64,000 bases of DNA from Turbatrix aceti. Its lineage: Eukaryota; Nematoda; Chromadorea; Rhabditida; Panagrolaimidae. The stretch is taken from NCBI GenBank assembly GCA_963969345.1, contig OZ017770.1, positions 2,489,246 through 2,553,245 of the forward strand. The letters run 5' to 3'. This document shows positions 30,123 to 43,938 of the stretch, piece after piece (within the stretch, counting starts at the first letter, position 1; the number at the start of each line of letters is the position of its first letter). Position numbers and translations under genes: made by a program. Under the pieces are notes generated by a model, which saw nothing but the letters and a program-made list of their open reading frames with translations, was not told the origin of the DNA and made no database searches.

Positions 30123-30542
30123 ATGTCAACTCCTCTTTGCAACAACGGCGATGTCAACAAAATCCAGCGAATGAGTCATCTTCTCAACCTTGATGAACAG
30201 GGCGAAATGAAGGTTGATGAACAGGGCGAAATGAAGGTTGATGAACAGGGCGAAATGAAGGTTGATGAACAGGGCGAAATGAAGCTTGATGAACAGGGCG
30301 AAACGAAACCGAGCACGATTGGCGTTAACAATGGCGACGCACATGACTCCGGAGTTGTTGACAACGTTAGTACTGCCAACATCTCTGCCCACGGCCTTGG
30401 CGAATCGAACGACGACGCCTACAATCCGTTATTCCGCCTTGGCTTATGCACTCTCATCGTGTTTTTTACGGTTTATTGCCTGTATTTTATACTCTATCAC
30501 TGTATGTCTCGAACAGAAAGCGAACAATCGCCTGAAGTATAA
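30123..30542 (+). CDS. Small tail-anchored membrane protein, copy C with internal repeats
   Basis: 139 aa, single exon. The first ~22 residues match copies A and B (NNGDVNKIQRMSHLLNLDE). Next come five tandem 8-residue units (DEQGEMKV and variants) encoded by a 24-bp minisatellite, then diverged VVDNVSTANI and a C-terminal hydrophobic segment (LGLCTLIVFFTVYCLYFILY). The acidic DDESDDGE cluster is lost. The repeat is a multiple of three, so the frame survives. It is likely a rapidly changing paralogue; expression is uncertain because the TATA-like block is missing. Confidence 0.65.
   Translation: MSTPLCNNGDVNKIQRMSHLLNLDEQGEMKVDEQGEMKVDEQGEMKVDEQGEMKLDEQGETKPSTIGVNNGDAHDSGVVDNVSTANISAHGLGESNDDAYNPLFRLGLCTLIVFFTVYCLYFILYHCMSRTESEQSPEV
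30192..30311 (+). repeat. Coding minisatellite, 24 bp x 5
   Basis: GATGAACAGGGCGAAATGAA + GGTT repeated five times; the fourth unit has C for G at position 21 and the fifth is diverged at its 3' end. Only copy C carries it; the single-unit equivalent in copy A is GATGAACTGGGGGAAATGAT. Confidence 0.92.
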
Positions 30543-30640
30543 GACACAATGCTTTTCACAATGATTTTTGTAGTGACTACGTAAATCGCTGCAATTATTT
30601 TTTTATGTTGCTATGTATGTTTAGGCAATAAATGCTTTTT

Positions 30641-31021
30641 TTAACAATTTGACATTGAAAATCGCACTTTATTGAAATAAGAAGTTAAAAGACGATCGCT
30701 CGCTTTTTGATTGCGCATTTTGGTATTGTCATATAGAATTTCTAGAGTAGAAATCTTGGATGTGGATTAATATTCCTACTAGGAATTTCCTAGGCATCGT
30801 TGTTAAATACGAGTTTGGTGATGGGGATCAGGGAGAATTGGCAATGGATTTGGTGCATTGGCAGAAATACAACGACAGTTTGCAATCAAAGATTGAAAAA
30901 CGCCTCCTAACAGACTTACATTAGTGAAAAACTTCGTGATCATTTCAAAATCATTTATTGAAGCATTGTAATGAATTCCGTACAGCAAAAATATATGTAA
31001 AAAATTGCACCGAAAATAAAA
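30641..31021. other. Convergent 3' UTR interval
   Basis: Lies between copy C (plus) and the NAK kinase (minus). TTTATT at 30668 and 30954 gives minus-strand AATAAA signals; the second is ~65 bp past the kinase stop. No gene seen. Confidence 0.5.
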
Positions 31022-33545
<2,524 letters not shown>

Positions 33546-33915
33546 GATAACCTCATGAGTAGCAATGTGGTGGAAACCCGTAGACTAGAAACAAGAAAAC
33601 ATTTATTTAGCCATTATACGTCAGAATGTAGCATTTACACGCCAAGCACTGCCAATAGCTGATATATTGGCGGAAGGAAAACGCGGGATACATATATTAC
33701 AAGGCAAAAAAGTATAAGATGAGAAGAAACAAAGCCCGTACACCAAACAACGCAAAAGACTCGTCACTTCTGGGTTAAAAAACGTCCTTCTTTAGCATCA
33801 ACCTCAATTTCAGTAAAACCTCCAAACGCATAGACAACGTTTTTTATTCTCAACAAGATAGGAGATGAAAAAAAACTAGCAAATTTCCGGCACACATTTG
33901 CTGCGCTACTATGCA
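33546..33915. other. NAK kinase upstream region
   Basis: 370 bp of AT-rich DNA between the kinase start codon and the fold-back element; the natural place for the kinase promoter. No motif recognised. Confidence 0.4.
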
Positions 33916-34389
33916 CACTACGCGAAAAAATCCCGACACGAAGCGCGTGCGCATTTTTGCGCGTTTTTTTGAAAGTGATGTCTATTTGGCGTCATTTTTC
34001 GGGTATTCATAATTTTTTCTTAGTTTTGCCATTCACCACTCTTAACAAACAAAGTCCGACAATTCAAATGCATTTTTGACCTAATTGATAACTCATCAGA
34101 GCGCTGCGCTACAACGCAGAGAAAATGCTATTGCATGAAAAAACCGTTGTGCCTTTCTCAAAACTGGGAAAGTTATTCCGTATTTTGGCATTCTACGCAC
34201 CTTCTACACACTCATTGATTAAGTTTGAGCCCATGGTGGTGATACTTGTATCGATCACTTTGGTGATATAACGGTTTACAATTTGCCCCTTTTGACGTGT
34301 GTCGTCGGGACCACCGGAGTACAGCGATAATGCCCCAAATGCATTTTATTGTACTCATTTGGCCCCGCGGGGCTCAAATAACAAAAAAA
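33916..34389 (+). repeat. Fold-back element left arm
   Basis: 474-bp inverted repeat arm; contains an internal GGCCCCGCGGGGC palindrome near the loop. Confidence 0.93.
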
Positions 34390-34548
34390 GTATGTGGCAA
34401 TAGTGATATTGAAGTTCTCGTCGACGTACTCCTTTTGCTTCATAAAAACCTAGGGTAACACTATGCACGCGTGCGCGCAGAGTGTTCCTTGTTCTACCAT
34501 AGGGTATCCTTGCCTTTAGGCATCATTGATTAGTGATATATGGCTAGT

Positions 34549-35022
34549 TTTTTTTGTTATTTGAGCCCCGCGGGGCCAAATGAGTACAATAAAATGCATT
34601 TGGGGCATTATCGCTGTACTCCGGTGGTCCCGACGACACACGTCAAAAGGGGCAAATTGTAAACCGTTATATCACCAAAGTGATCGATACAAGTATCACC
34701 ACCATGGGCTCAAACTTAATCAATGAGTGTGTAGAAGGTGCGTAGAATGCCAAAATACGGAATAACTTTCCCAGTTTTGAGAAAGGCACAACGGTTTTTT
34801 CATGCAATAGCATTTTCTCTGCGTTGTAGCGCAGCGCTCTGATGAGTTATCAATTAGGTCAAAAATGCATTTGAATTGTCGGACTTTGTTTGTTAAGAGT
34901 GGTGAATGGCAAAACTAAGAAAAAATTATGAATACCCGAAAAATGACGCCAAATAGACATCACTTTCAAAAAAACGCGCAAAAATGCGCACGCGCTTCGT
35001 GTCGGGATTTTTTCGCGTAGTG
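34549..35022 (-). repeat. Fold-back element right arm
   Basis: Reverse complement of 33916-34389 with no indel seen. Confidence 0.93.
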
Positions 35023-35028
35023 TATGCA

Positions 35029-35601
35029 TAGGGGAAAGAACTGGGCTCAAAACAGCCATTCAAAACTGCGGGAAGCAAAGCAAACGTTTTGTTGTTGACG
35101 TCGCGAGACTTTTTTTTCATTTACATAGGTAGACAAAACTGACCACAAAATCTCTTTCTACTGGTAATCAACTCGTCGCGCAAATATCAAGTATAATATA
35201 AGAAAAAACGACAAGAAATTTGATAGCATTAAATTACGAAAAAATTTATAATAAACAGCGAACACGTAGTTGTAGCAAAATAGCAGTCGCGCAGTAAAGT
35301 GAAATGGTCTTGCAGCGACTGGGGAAATCAAATTTTTTTATTGTGTTTGTTTGTCAACATGCCGGACTATAAACCTGTGGAAGAACGGAAATGCGCATTG
35401 TGCTTGCGCGTAAATCGATCACCACTTTTTGCAATGCATAGAATATGCACGTTTAACTCGATTAACAACAATACCAGACAAATGTATAAACTTATTTATT
35501 TTTTAAATATCTCCGAGTACATTTGATAACTTTTTAATTTAGCATCGAATAAATTATTTGTAGGCTTTGTTTGACTAGAGTAACTATTATTACTGCCATT
35601 C
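35029..35601. other. Intergenic: AP-1 mu 3' UTR
   Basis: TTTATT at 35495 gives a minus-strand AATAAA ~100 bp beyond the AP-1 mu stop. No gene seen. Confidence 0.5.
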
Positions 35602-37062
35602 TTACATTCGGATTTGGTAGTCGCCGTTTTGCGTAACGTATCGTACCCATGGTAGCGCTTGGTAACCTGATTTCTCAATGATTTTCAAATATCGCACTTG
35701 GAGGCCAGAAGTCGTGAAGTAGGGAATTTCAAAGCGAACTCGCACCGGGATCTTGGCTTCGACTTCTTCCGAGGAAATTGATGGCAGCTGGAAGTGGGCT
35801 CGCATGAGGTATTCGCGGCCGCCTGAAAAAAAATATACAAATGACAGAATTTTTGACGTAATAACAAACCCGGGAAACTGCGAATTGTCCAGATGAAAGC
35901 GCCGTTTTCAGGCGAGTATCGGACGTTTCCAACCGAGGTCTTGAATTTCGGCGCATAAGCATCCTGCGCGACGGGAATCATGACCTCGACGTGATTTGCG
36001 ATAGACTGCCGCTTGAATTGGGACTTTGCCTTGACGATGAATTCAACGCGTGAGTGAGGATGCTGTTCAGTGGTGACTTCAACCCAAATAAGGGGCTTAA
36101 TGGTTACAGAAAGACGATAATTCATCAACTCGAATTCTCCATCAGGAGGAATAAACGAAATCGTGCGTTCGCTCTCAAATCGCGACAATCGTACACACTG
36201 GTGGAATTTGACGTCTTCCAACTCGACGGTTTTACCACGTGTTCGTCCTACGTAACGCCAGAGAATCTTGTCATTCAGGCCAAGACGCAGTTCAGGCATT
36301 CCAGAGAGCACAACGCGCATCTTGATGCATCCCACGATTTCGCTCCGCAGTACCGTGCCGTTTGCGTTAGCCAGGAGGTTGACGGATTCGATGACATCGA
36401 GGAACACCTCGTTTTTGCGGTATTTGATGCCCTCGGATCTCCAGGAGACAGCGTTGGTGACGGCAACCGGCGGACGAGGCGCAATATCCAGTTGATGTGT
36501 TTCCTGAGTGATGTATCTGCAATCCAGCAAAAAAAAGTTAATAAAAATGCGTTTCAATGCTCACTCTTGAAGAATTTTTGGCTCAGTCGTCTGTGGATAG
36601 CCAAAATCAATCATTTCGTCGAGCAATTCGTAGATAACGACAAAGTTGTCTCTGACAGATTCCTCCTCCAGGTCCTTGAAGTAACTGCAAAACACCTCGA
36701 CACACTTGTACAGAAACGTAAGCATCAGCGCGGCATTAGCATTCTTTCTCGACACAGATACGACTGTAAAACAAGCAATTAGTGACGGAAACTGTACTCA
36801 TTAATGCACTCACGAAAGATGTTCATGTGCTTGATGTAAATGTAGCTTATATCGCCTGATTGCAGGATCGGCGAGTGCTTGCCTTCATCCTCCTTTTCAA
36901 CGAGCAATGGCATGAATTTCTCAATACAGTTCATCTCGACATCACCTCGATAGTTTCGGGACATGATGACCTGCAATGCAAAAGTCTGGCCTAAAGAGCG
37001 AGAGAGGGGGAAAAACTCACATTGCCCTTCAGATCAAGAATGAAGATCGCCGAACACGACAT
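35602..37062 (-). CDS. AP1M1: AP-1 clathrin adaptor complex, mu subunit
   Basis: Medium chain of AP-1, sorting YxxPhi cargo at the trans-Golgi network and endosomes. Five exons (minus): 37021-37062, 36814-36970, 36565-36763, 35870-36516, 35602-35822; 421 aa (human AP1M1 423). The longin N-terminal domain has SRNYRGDVEMNCIEKFMPLL and VRDNFVVIYELLDEMIDFGY. The mu-homology domain has NAVSWRSEGIKYRKNEVFLD, GMPELRLGLNDK, ELEDVKFHQCVRLSRFE, RTISFIPPDGEFELM and C-terminal KIIEKSGYQALPWVRY. All are AP-1 rather than AP-2 forms. In the linker the residue matching human Thr144 appears to be Ile (QLDIAPRPP). C. elegans orthologues are unc-101 and apm-1. Confidence 0.96.
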
Positions 37063-38262
37063 ATTGGCACGTCGGCCTCTATAAAGTCAAGAGTGATCAC
37101 ACCAAATATGAGAGAAACCAACGGAATGGACGCGACGCGTATTACACGCAACTATAGTTTAGGAAGTGAGAAGGGAAAACTGTGCGCGCACCTTTTGCGT
37201 ATACGTGGCGTTTCCTCAGCGTGCATCGCACAGTGCATGCGTTCTATAGACGAATGGTCTGTTTGTACGCCTCGTATTGTCAGTGCACCGATATCATTCG
37301 AAATGAAAAGTTTACCCTACGACTAAAAACAACCAACATATGGGAGAGTCGAGGGAAACATAGTCGTAAGGCACACATTAATTTGAGCGAGGTACTACGG
37401 TGATCGCGAGCCGTTGTGATTATAGCATATGTTTTACGATTTCTCCCTAATCAACTACAAGTTGGGATTGAACCGGAAACGATCACGTAGCCACTGAATA
37501 ACAGATCTCAGCATCATCGTTTCAAAAAATTACTATGATCAAGAGTTTGAAATCCAGAAAAACATGAAATTAAGCCAAAACACAATACCCAATTTTTCAA
37601 CGTTATCATCAACATTTGTTATTACTTGCAAAAATCCATTTCCTTGCTATTAAATTTATTTCACACTTCAACAAAAACTATCCGCATTTTTCAGATTCAG
37701 ATATTCTTTCACACATCCTTTTTTTCTGGCAAAAGCCGACAAAACTCTTCCTAGATTTTCTCTGCAAGTTCCCTAACGCGTGCGCATCGGAACATGCGTC
37801 TTTTTCTTCAGCGTTCATTCAGTCTGGCTTTTCTTTCATTCGTGATGCATGTTTTGTCACGCGAGTTTTTCGTCGTTGAATCTTCTTTTTTGTATCGTAC
37901 ATAGGAGCGTGTGTACAGCTTGATACTAGGAAGCCAAATGATACAGCCGCGTGGAAGAGAATGCGTAAATTTAGGCTTCGTCACAGCTGATTGTAACAAA
38001 AGCTTTGACGAATTCGACAGCTTTTGTTCTTTTCTCTGATTTGTCCTTCAATAAGGGTTGTCTAACCCACGTTTTCTCTTTGTTATTACCTTTGTTGGGA
38101 TGACTAATGATGAATTCAATCTTTAGCGGCTGTTTTCGCGGCGTTCTCTGACTTTTTGTAATTTTCTGTTATTGTTTTGTTTTTACCGCGTTTTTATGTA
38201 CCACTTATTTTACATGATCTGAGATGATGCATCTGAAATGATTGTTTTTTAGTGATCAGAAA
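37063..38262. other. 1.2 kb intergenic region
   Basis: Between divergent AP-1 mu (minus) and TMA7 (plus), so it should hold both promoters. Open frames up to ~116 codons (36976-37326) are unrecognised and overlap AP-1 mu exon 1. No repeat seen. Confidence 0.4.
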
Positions 38263-38509
<247 letters not shown>

Positions 38510-38608
38510 GCGGCTCTTTGACCGGCTTTTCATCTTTGCATATTCTGCACATTGCTCGATTCATTTTTTTGCATTTTCCACCATTCATTCTGATAAAAGC
38601 GTTCTGTT

Positions 38609-38866
38609 TCATTCTGGCAACTGGGGTTGCGTGCTCGGGGCTGTGTTTACGGCCCAGACGGCTCGAGTCATCCAGATGATGACTCCAGTCCAGCCGAAGA
38701 GCGCGATCAGGCCGAGGCAGTACATGCTGTTGAAAATTCTATTCTGAGCGAGGTTTTCTTCGTGGTCGGATAGATTTACTATCAATGTAGTTTGGTTTAT
38801 GAAAAGACCGTAGGTTATGGTTATCACGCAAGTTGTGAGAATCAGGCGCTGGATCTTGGCAGTCAT
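38609..38866 (-). CDS. Hypothetical small two-TM protein
   Basis: 85-aa frame from ATG 38866 with two hydrophobic helices (residues ~7-27 and ~50-69), separated by a polar loop with two NxT/NxS sites (NQT, NLS). The C-terminus is Pro/Gln-rich. A CCACAG acceptor just upstream at ~38879 suggests an earlier non-coding or coding exon. It ends 100 bp beyond the TMA7 stop in convergent orientation. Family not recognised; the hairpin topology and lack of stops make a real gene plausible. Confidence 0.45.
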   Translation of the reverse strand: MTAKIQRLILTTCVITITYGLFINQTTLIVNLSDHEENLAQNRIFNSMYCLGLIALFGWTGVIIWMTRAVWAVNTAPSTQPQLPE

Positions 38867-38878
38867 CGTCCTTTTCAC

Positions 38879-40355
38879 CTGTGGATGACTTAAGTTTGAT
38901 TCGTTTCAATTGATGTCAAACTTAGAATTGTCAAAAAAAATACAAAGAAGGAAACCCCAAAAAAGACACGGAAGTAAAACATCAAAAAAATTCCAGAAAT
39001 GTTTTTATAGTTATTAAATTCTATATTTGCATGCTGTATCAGCATGCGATATGAATACTGACAAAACTAATTTCTGTAATGTTTTTTGAGATCACTGCAA
39101 TGATTTTATTGTTTCTGCATACCAAAAAATCTGGCAACGGCAATGTTAAATGTTTCGCAGCTTTTGCTTGGATAAATTGATGTAAAATGTTTTGACTGAT
39201 TACTTTACTATCTTCGTGTTGCATTCTTGCCAATTATTCATCTTCAATGCTAAAAAATTACTCAGCCAAAAAATGCATTGAAATCAGAAAAAAAAGCATG
39301 CTTTGTTGATTTTACTTAGCTGACAAAAAGGGCAAAACAATGTGTTATCACGACATCCTGACAATGTTTGTCTTGTCGCGACACCAATATAAGCGCTAAT
39401 ATTGTAAAAAAAAGTTTTCCATTGATACTATTACCTTTTTTTAGTGTCGTTAGCTTTTTCAAAAAAAAAATACGTATCAACACGCCTACAGCACGATACC
39501 GGTTGTTAACCCCGTAGTTGAGCCAAAGTTGACCGGTCAATCGGGGCTCTCATTGTTGTTGCGTAATGGTATTCCTTGGATACTGTGACTCTTTTTTCGT
39601 GTAAATTTTTTATCTGAATCAGGCTACATTATGTATTCTGATGGCAATTAAGGCATCTTGTTTAAAATCTTATGCTAGCGAACAGAGAAGCAAAGTTTGA
39701 TCGAAATTGCTTCTTTGTTGAATAAAAAAGGATATAGATGTTTTTTACAAATTTTGTACAAAAACACCAAATGTAAAATAACTTTCAACCTTAAATTGAC
39801 CACATCATTTTTGTTAAAAAAAAATTTATTTGCGTATTTAAAAATTCCCATGTATTTAACAATAGCTTTTCCCATTACATGGGGGCTTCTTAATATCACT
39901 GCAAAAACAACCTTGCTTCTTTTCATGAATTTATAATTTTTTATAAAATCAAAACAGTGTTTTCAAGGGGGGGAATGTGATGATGTCAACAATGCATCAT
40001 CAATATGTCAGTTGCGTAGCCTATTATCATTTGTATTTATTGCGGTTGATGCGTAATGATCTTATGAACTTGTTTGTCATGTCTGAAACCGCGATATCAA
40101 ACATTTACCGAATCTTTGTAAAATGAAACTTTTTAAAAAACAATTTTACGTGATGGAAGTAATGCGATGTATTGTGTATGATTTAGTCGGTTAATCCAAG
40201 AATTTAATTTTCATCAGCTGTCTATGTAACAGTGCTACGTAACAGTGCTATGTCGTACCGCGCAATTATAAACCTGGTTCCACACATCCATTTTTATAGG
40301 TGCAAGTATTTTTTGTTCCATGAGGTAACCTTTGTTGGCTGTCATTTGACACATC
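38879..40355. other. 1.5 kb AT-rich intergenic region
   Basis: Homopolymer-rich sequence with a few short open frames on both strands (39675-39936 is open on both), none convincing. Upstream region of the SLC12 gene. Confidence 0.4.
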
Positions 40356-43300
40356 ATGGTTTTTGACAAACTGTAAGTTAGATTTTTAGTTTTGCGAAAA
40401 ATGTTAATCATCTTATTTTTTTAGAAACAAGTTGCTTCCAAAGTCCATGCAAAGGACACCGGCAATGGTATGATTTTTGTATTATTTGGTGTTATGTTGA
40501 TGTTATATATTGATCTTTTTAGCCCCGGGTATTCCCTCTCGAAAATGTGTTCTCAGAGGGCTCAAAACTGCCGGATACCGAATCAGGTTCCGGGGCAATG
40601 GGTTTCACAAAAAGCACAATATCCGAGTTGATCGAGTACGAAGAAACCAACAATAAGATGGATTACGAAGTCAACTTTCAACCCAGACGTGGTTCAAACT
40701 CCAACTCCGAAAGCAGTGACGGATCCAAGAAGTTTGAAGGCTTTGGTTGGATCACAGGCGTGCTAATCAGATGTGTGCTGTGCATCTTTGGTGCTACACT
40801 TTTTATGCGTATGAGTTGGATCGCCGGACAAAGTGGAGTTCGTAAGTGCCCCCGTTTACCTGGATTTTACGCATTCATATTTCTTATAGTACTGGGATTG
40901 TGCGTAATAATTTTGTCATGCATCATTGTATTGATTACTGCAGTCTCCATGTCTGCCATCGTCACAAATGGCGAGATCAAAAGCGGTGGATGTTATTACC
41001 TGGTCTCAAGATCACTGGGTCCAGAATACGGTGGTGCCATTGGACTTATTTTTTACATTGCAAATACCATAAACGCTTCAATGAATTGTGTAGGTTTGGC
41101 CGAAGCGCTTACACAGTTGTTGCTGGAAAATTACGATTTTAAGTTGATCGACGGTGGTATTAACGATGTCAGAATTTATGGGTTAGGTATGTCTGATTTT
41201 TTTTTTCAAAAATGATTATCGATACTTTAGCGGTCTGCCTCATTTTACAGTGTATTATTTTTATTGGCACTGAATTTGAAAGCAAAACGCAACTGCTGTT
41301 GATGTTTTCAATCATCACATCACTTCTTTCTCATATCATCGGAACCGTGCTACCCGTTTCTACAGAACAATCAGTACAAGGCATTACAGGATATTCATGT
41401 AAGTCATGACTAAGCAAAAACATGTGTAGTAAGACTAGTAATGTTTAGGGCGCGTATTTATGGATAACATGCTTCCGGACTTTCGCCCCGGTGAAAGCTT
41501 TATCTCCATGTTTGGCGTTTACTTCCCTGCGATGACCGGCATAATGGGTGGCGCAAACATGAGTGGTGATCTCAAAGATCCGTCACAATCCATTCCGAAG
41601 GGTACCATGTGGGCCATAGCGGCCACGACTTTCACCTACGCGCTTTGCATGTTCACAACCGCAGCTACGGCCGTTAGAGATTCAGATGGGATTAATCCTC
41701 CTCAATTTGACAATAATACCGGACACTTTATCCCCCCAGCATGCTATTTCGATCACAGCTGTCCATACGGATTAGCCAATGATTTCCAAGTCATGACCAT
41801 TGAGGGAATTTGGCCGCCGTTGATCTATGTCGGAATTTTTGCAACCACGCTCAGCTCGGCTAGCGGTTGCCTCATCGGTGCACCCCGCGTCTTTCAAGCG
41901 CTGTGTGCTGACAAACTATTCCCTTATATTTACTTTTTTGCCAAAGGACACGGCAAGAGTAACGATCCCTTCCGGGCGTATTTTCTTACCTTTTTTATTG
42001 CTGCCGGGGTGATCTGCATTGGAGATCTGAATGTCATTGCCATAGTTATCACCAACTTTTTCCTTGCTGCATTTGCTATCGTCAATTTTGCCTGTTTTGA
42101 TGCTACCCATGCCAAATCCCCTGGTTTTCGTCCGAGATTTCGTTACTACAACAAATGGCTATCACTTGCCGGAGCTTTATTCTGTCTGGTTACCATGTTC
42201 GTCCTGTCGTGGTATCAAGCACTGTTCACGCTAATTCTTTTTGGAATACTCTACTTGTTTATCAAAAACAACAAATCTCGTGAGTCTTTCTGTAGTTCTG
42301 GTTAATCCTAAATTGAATCTGTTAAAGATATCAGTTGGGGAACATCAACCGAGGCGAACCGGTATCGTAAAGCTCTAATTGGTCTCATCAAAGTAGCCCG
42401 ACAATCCGAGCACGTCAAAACATACCGTCCCCAAGTGCTGGTACTTACGGGCAATCCAGCAGCTCGACAAGCTCTCGTAGACTTTGCAAACTGCATTACG
42501 AAAGGCACAAATTTGCTCATTTGCGGTCACGTTATTCCAGTAAGTTGAAAAACAACGTAATCAACATCATAAAATTGTTTTTAGTACCAATCAACAGTCA
42601 GTGCAACATCATGCATTCGAAAGTTGAACAACAGGTTCACAGATTGGTTGCATGAACAGCATGTACGTAGCTTTTACTGTGGCATTGCGCAGAGTTCGCT
42701 TCGAACGGGCGTACAAACTTTGTTACAAGCAGTTGGACTCGGGAAAATGCAACCCAATATTATTCTTATTGGCTATCAACACAGCTGGATAAATCTTCTT
42801 GTTCGAAAACAGCTTCACGCATACCAGGAATATGCTGGAGTCATTTCCGATGCATTTGAGGCAAATCACAGCATTTGCATTTTCCGAAACGAAAATCAAG
42901 GACTCGATCATAGTAGCATGATTTCGTCGGAAACTGACAATTTATTCCTCCAGCTCCCTGATCTCATGTTATCCGATCGAAATTCATCACTTAACGATGA
43001 CTTGTCTCGCGGCATTGCACCCAGAATCACACGTCCAAAGGCAAGATTAATCAGACGTGGATCAAACTCACATCTAATCAGCAAGGTGTTCTCTTATGAG
43101 TTGGGCGGTTCGACTTCCAATATTCGTCAGCACAGTGAAGCCATGTCATCTTCTAAAATTGAGAGTGTTAAGTATGTTTTGCAATTCAGTTACCATACAA
43201 AACAAATTTTTGATTTTTAGAACCGTAGAAGGACCTCATACAAGATATCGCATCTCTTTTCCAAAAGGATTTGTCGATGTTTGGTGGCTTTTTGATGACG

Positions 43301-43938
43301 GCGGGCTCACTATTCTCTTGGCTTATCTGCTCACCAGTCGTCCAGCGTTTCTGGAATACAGCAAGCTTCGCATCTTCACAATCTGCGAAAGTAATGCAGA
43401 CCCGGAAGCTGTGAAAACCCATACGCAAAAGATGTTGACCAAATTCAGAATACAGTACGCTGCTGTGTTTGTCATCGTTGGCGACGATAAGGCTATTTAC
43501 CAGGAAACGTATGTTTATTTTCTGGATTGATAACTTTTAATATCGGCTTTTTAGTGTGGATGAATACAATGCAATGCTCGCCGACATCAATCGGGAGGAT
43601 GAGGAACCCCTTATTCCAGAAGATCTTCTTCTAGAATGCAAATCCAAGACCGAAAAATATATGCGGCTTCGGGAATATCTTCTAGAACATTCATCGGCTT
43701 CGAACTTTATCATTATGTAAGATTTTGGCCAAAATCGGTTTATAAATAGCAGAAAAGGAAATTTAATTTTAACAAATCCAATCATAATAATCAACATTTC
43801 AGAACACTTCCTATTGCGTCGCCAAAGATTGTTATGAATCCCATATACATGCTCTGGTTAGAACTCCTTTCGCGCGACATGCCTCCTTTTCTGTTCGTTC
43901 GGGGTAACCAGACGTCCGTTTTGACATTCTACTCGTAA
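40356..43938 (+). CDS. nkcc-1: SLC12 cation-chloride cotransporter, NKCC-type
   Basis: Electroneutral Na-K-2Cl (or Na-Cl) cotransporter of the plasma membrane. Eleven exons: 40356-40372, 40425-40467, 40523-40841, 40890-41186, 41231-41398, 41449-42279, 42328-42539, 42585-43171, 43221-43508, 43555-43716, 43803-43938; 1019 aa. Acidic/Ser-rich N-terminus, then TM1 (FGWITGVLIRCVLCIFGATL), SGGCYYLVSRSLGPEYGGAIG, GIMGGANMSGDLKDPSQSIP and SGCLIGAPRVFQALC. A long cytosolic C-terminus begins SWGTSTEANRYRKAL and ends FVRGNQTSVLTFYS, the NKCC-type ending. The extracellular loop after TM7 has the paired cysteines. The first two coding exons are tiny (17 and 43 nt) and depend on the ATG at 40356. AATAAA at 44070. 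Confidence 0.9.

Larger units (their letters stand above)
29912..30640 (+). repeat. Segmental duplicate, copy C (diverged)
   Basis: Aligns with copies A and B from the ATTTAAATTT...GATTTATATGATCTT region through the 5' UTR, small gene and AATAAA at ~30628. It lacks the TCAGGGTTCATAAAAC promoter block. Confidence 0.65.
33916..35022. mobile_element. Fold-back transposon with 474-bp terminal inverted repeats
   Basis: 1107 bp: left arm 33916-34389, 159-bp loop, right arm 34549-35022. The arms are equal in length and look essentially identical as reverse complements throughout. Termini read CACTACGCGAAAAAATCCC; direct repeats TATGCA (33910-33915 and 35023-35028) flank it as a 6-bp target duplication. 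There is no coding capacity, so it is non-autonomous. CACTA ends suggest the CMC (EnSpm/Chapaev) group but the 6-bp duplication does not fit, so the superfamily is left open. Near identity of the arms suggests recent insertion or gene conversion. Confidence 0.93.

Noticed and set aside
30126..30392. Minus-strand frames with LHFALFIN repeats
   Set aside because: Reverse complement of the copy C minisatellite; no start context or promoter.
33916..35022. Palindrome as an assembly artefact or a CACTA (EnSpm) element
   Set aside because: The unique 159-bp loop and flanking TATGCA repeats argue for a true insertion; the 6-bp duplication does not fit EnSpm's 2-4 bp, so no superfamily was assigned.
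37455..37480. tRNA-like GGTTCAATCC on the minus strand
   Set aside because: No acceptor, D-arm or anticodon stem could be paired around it.
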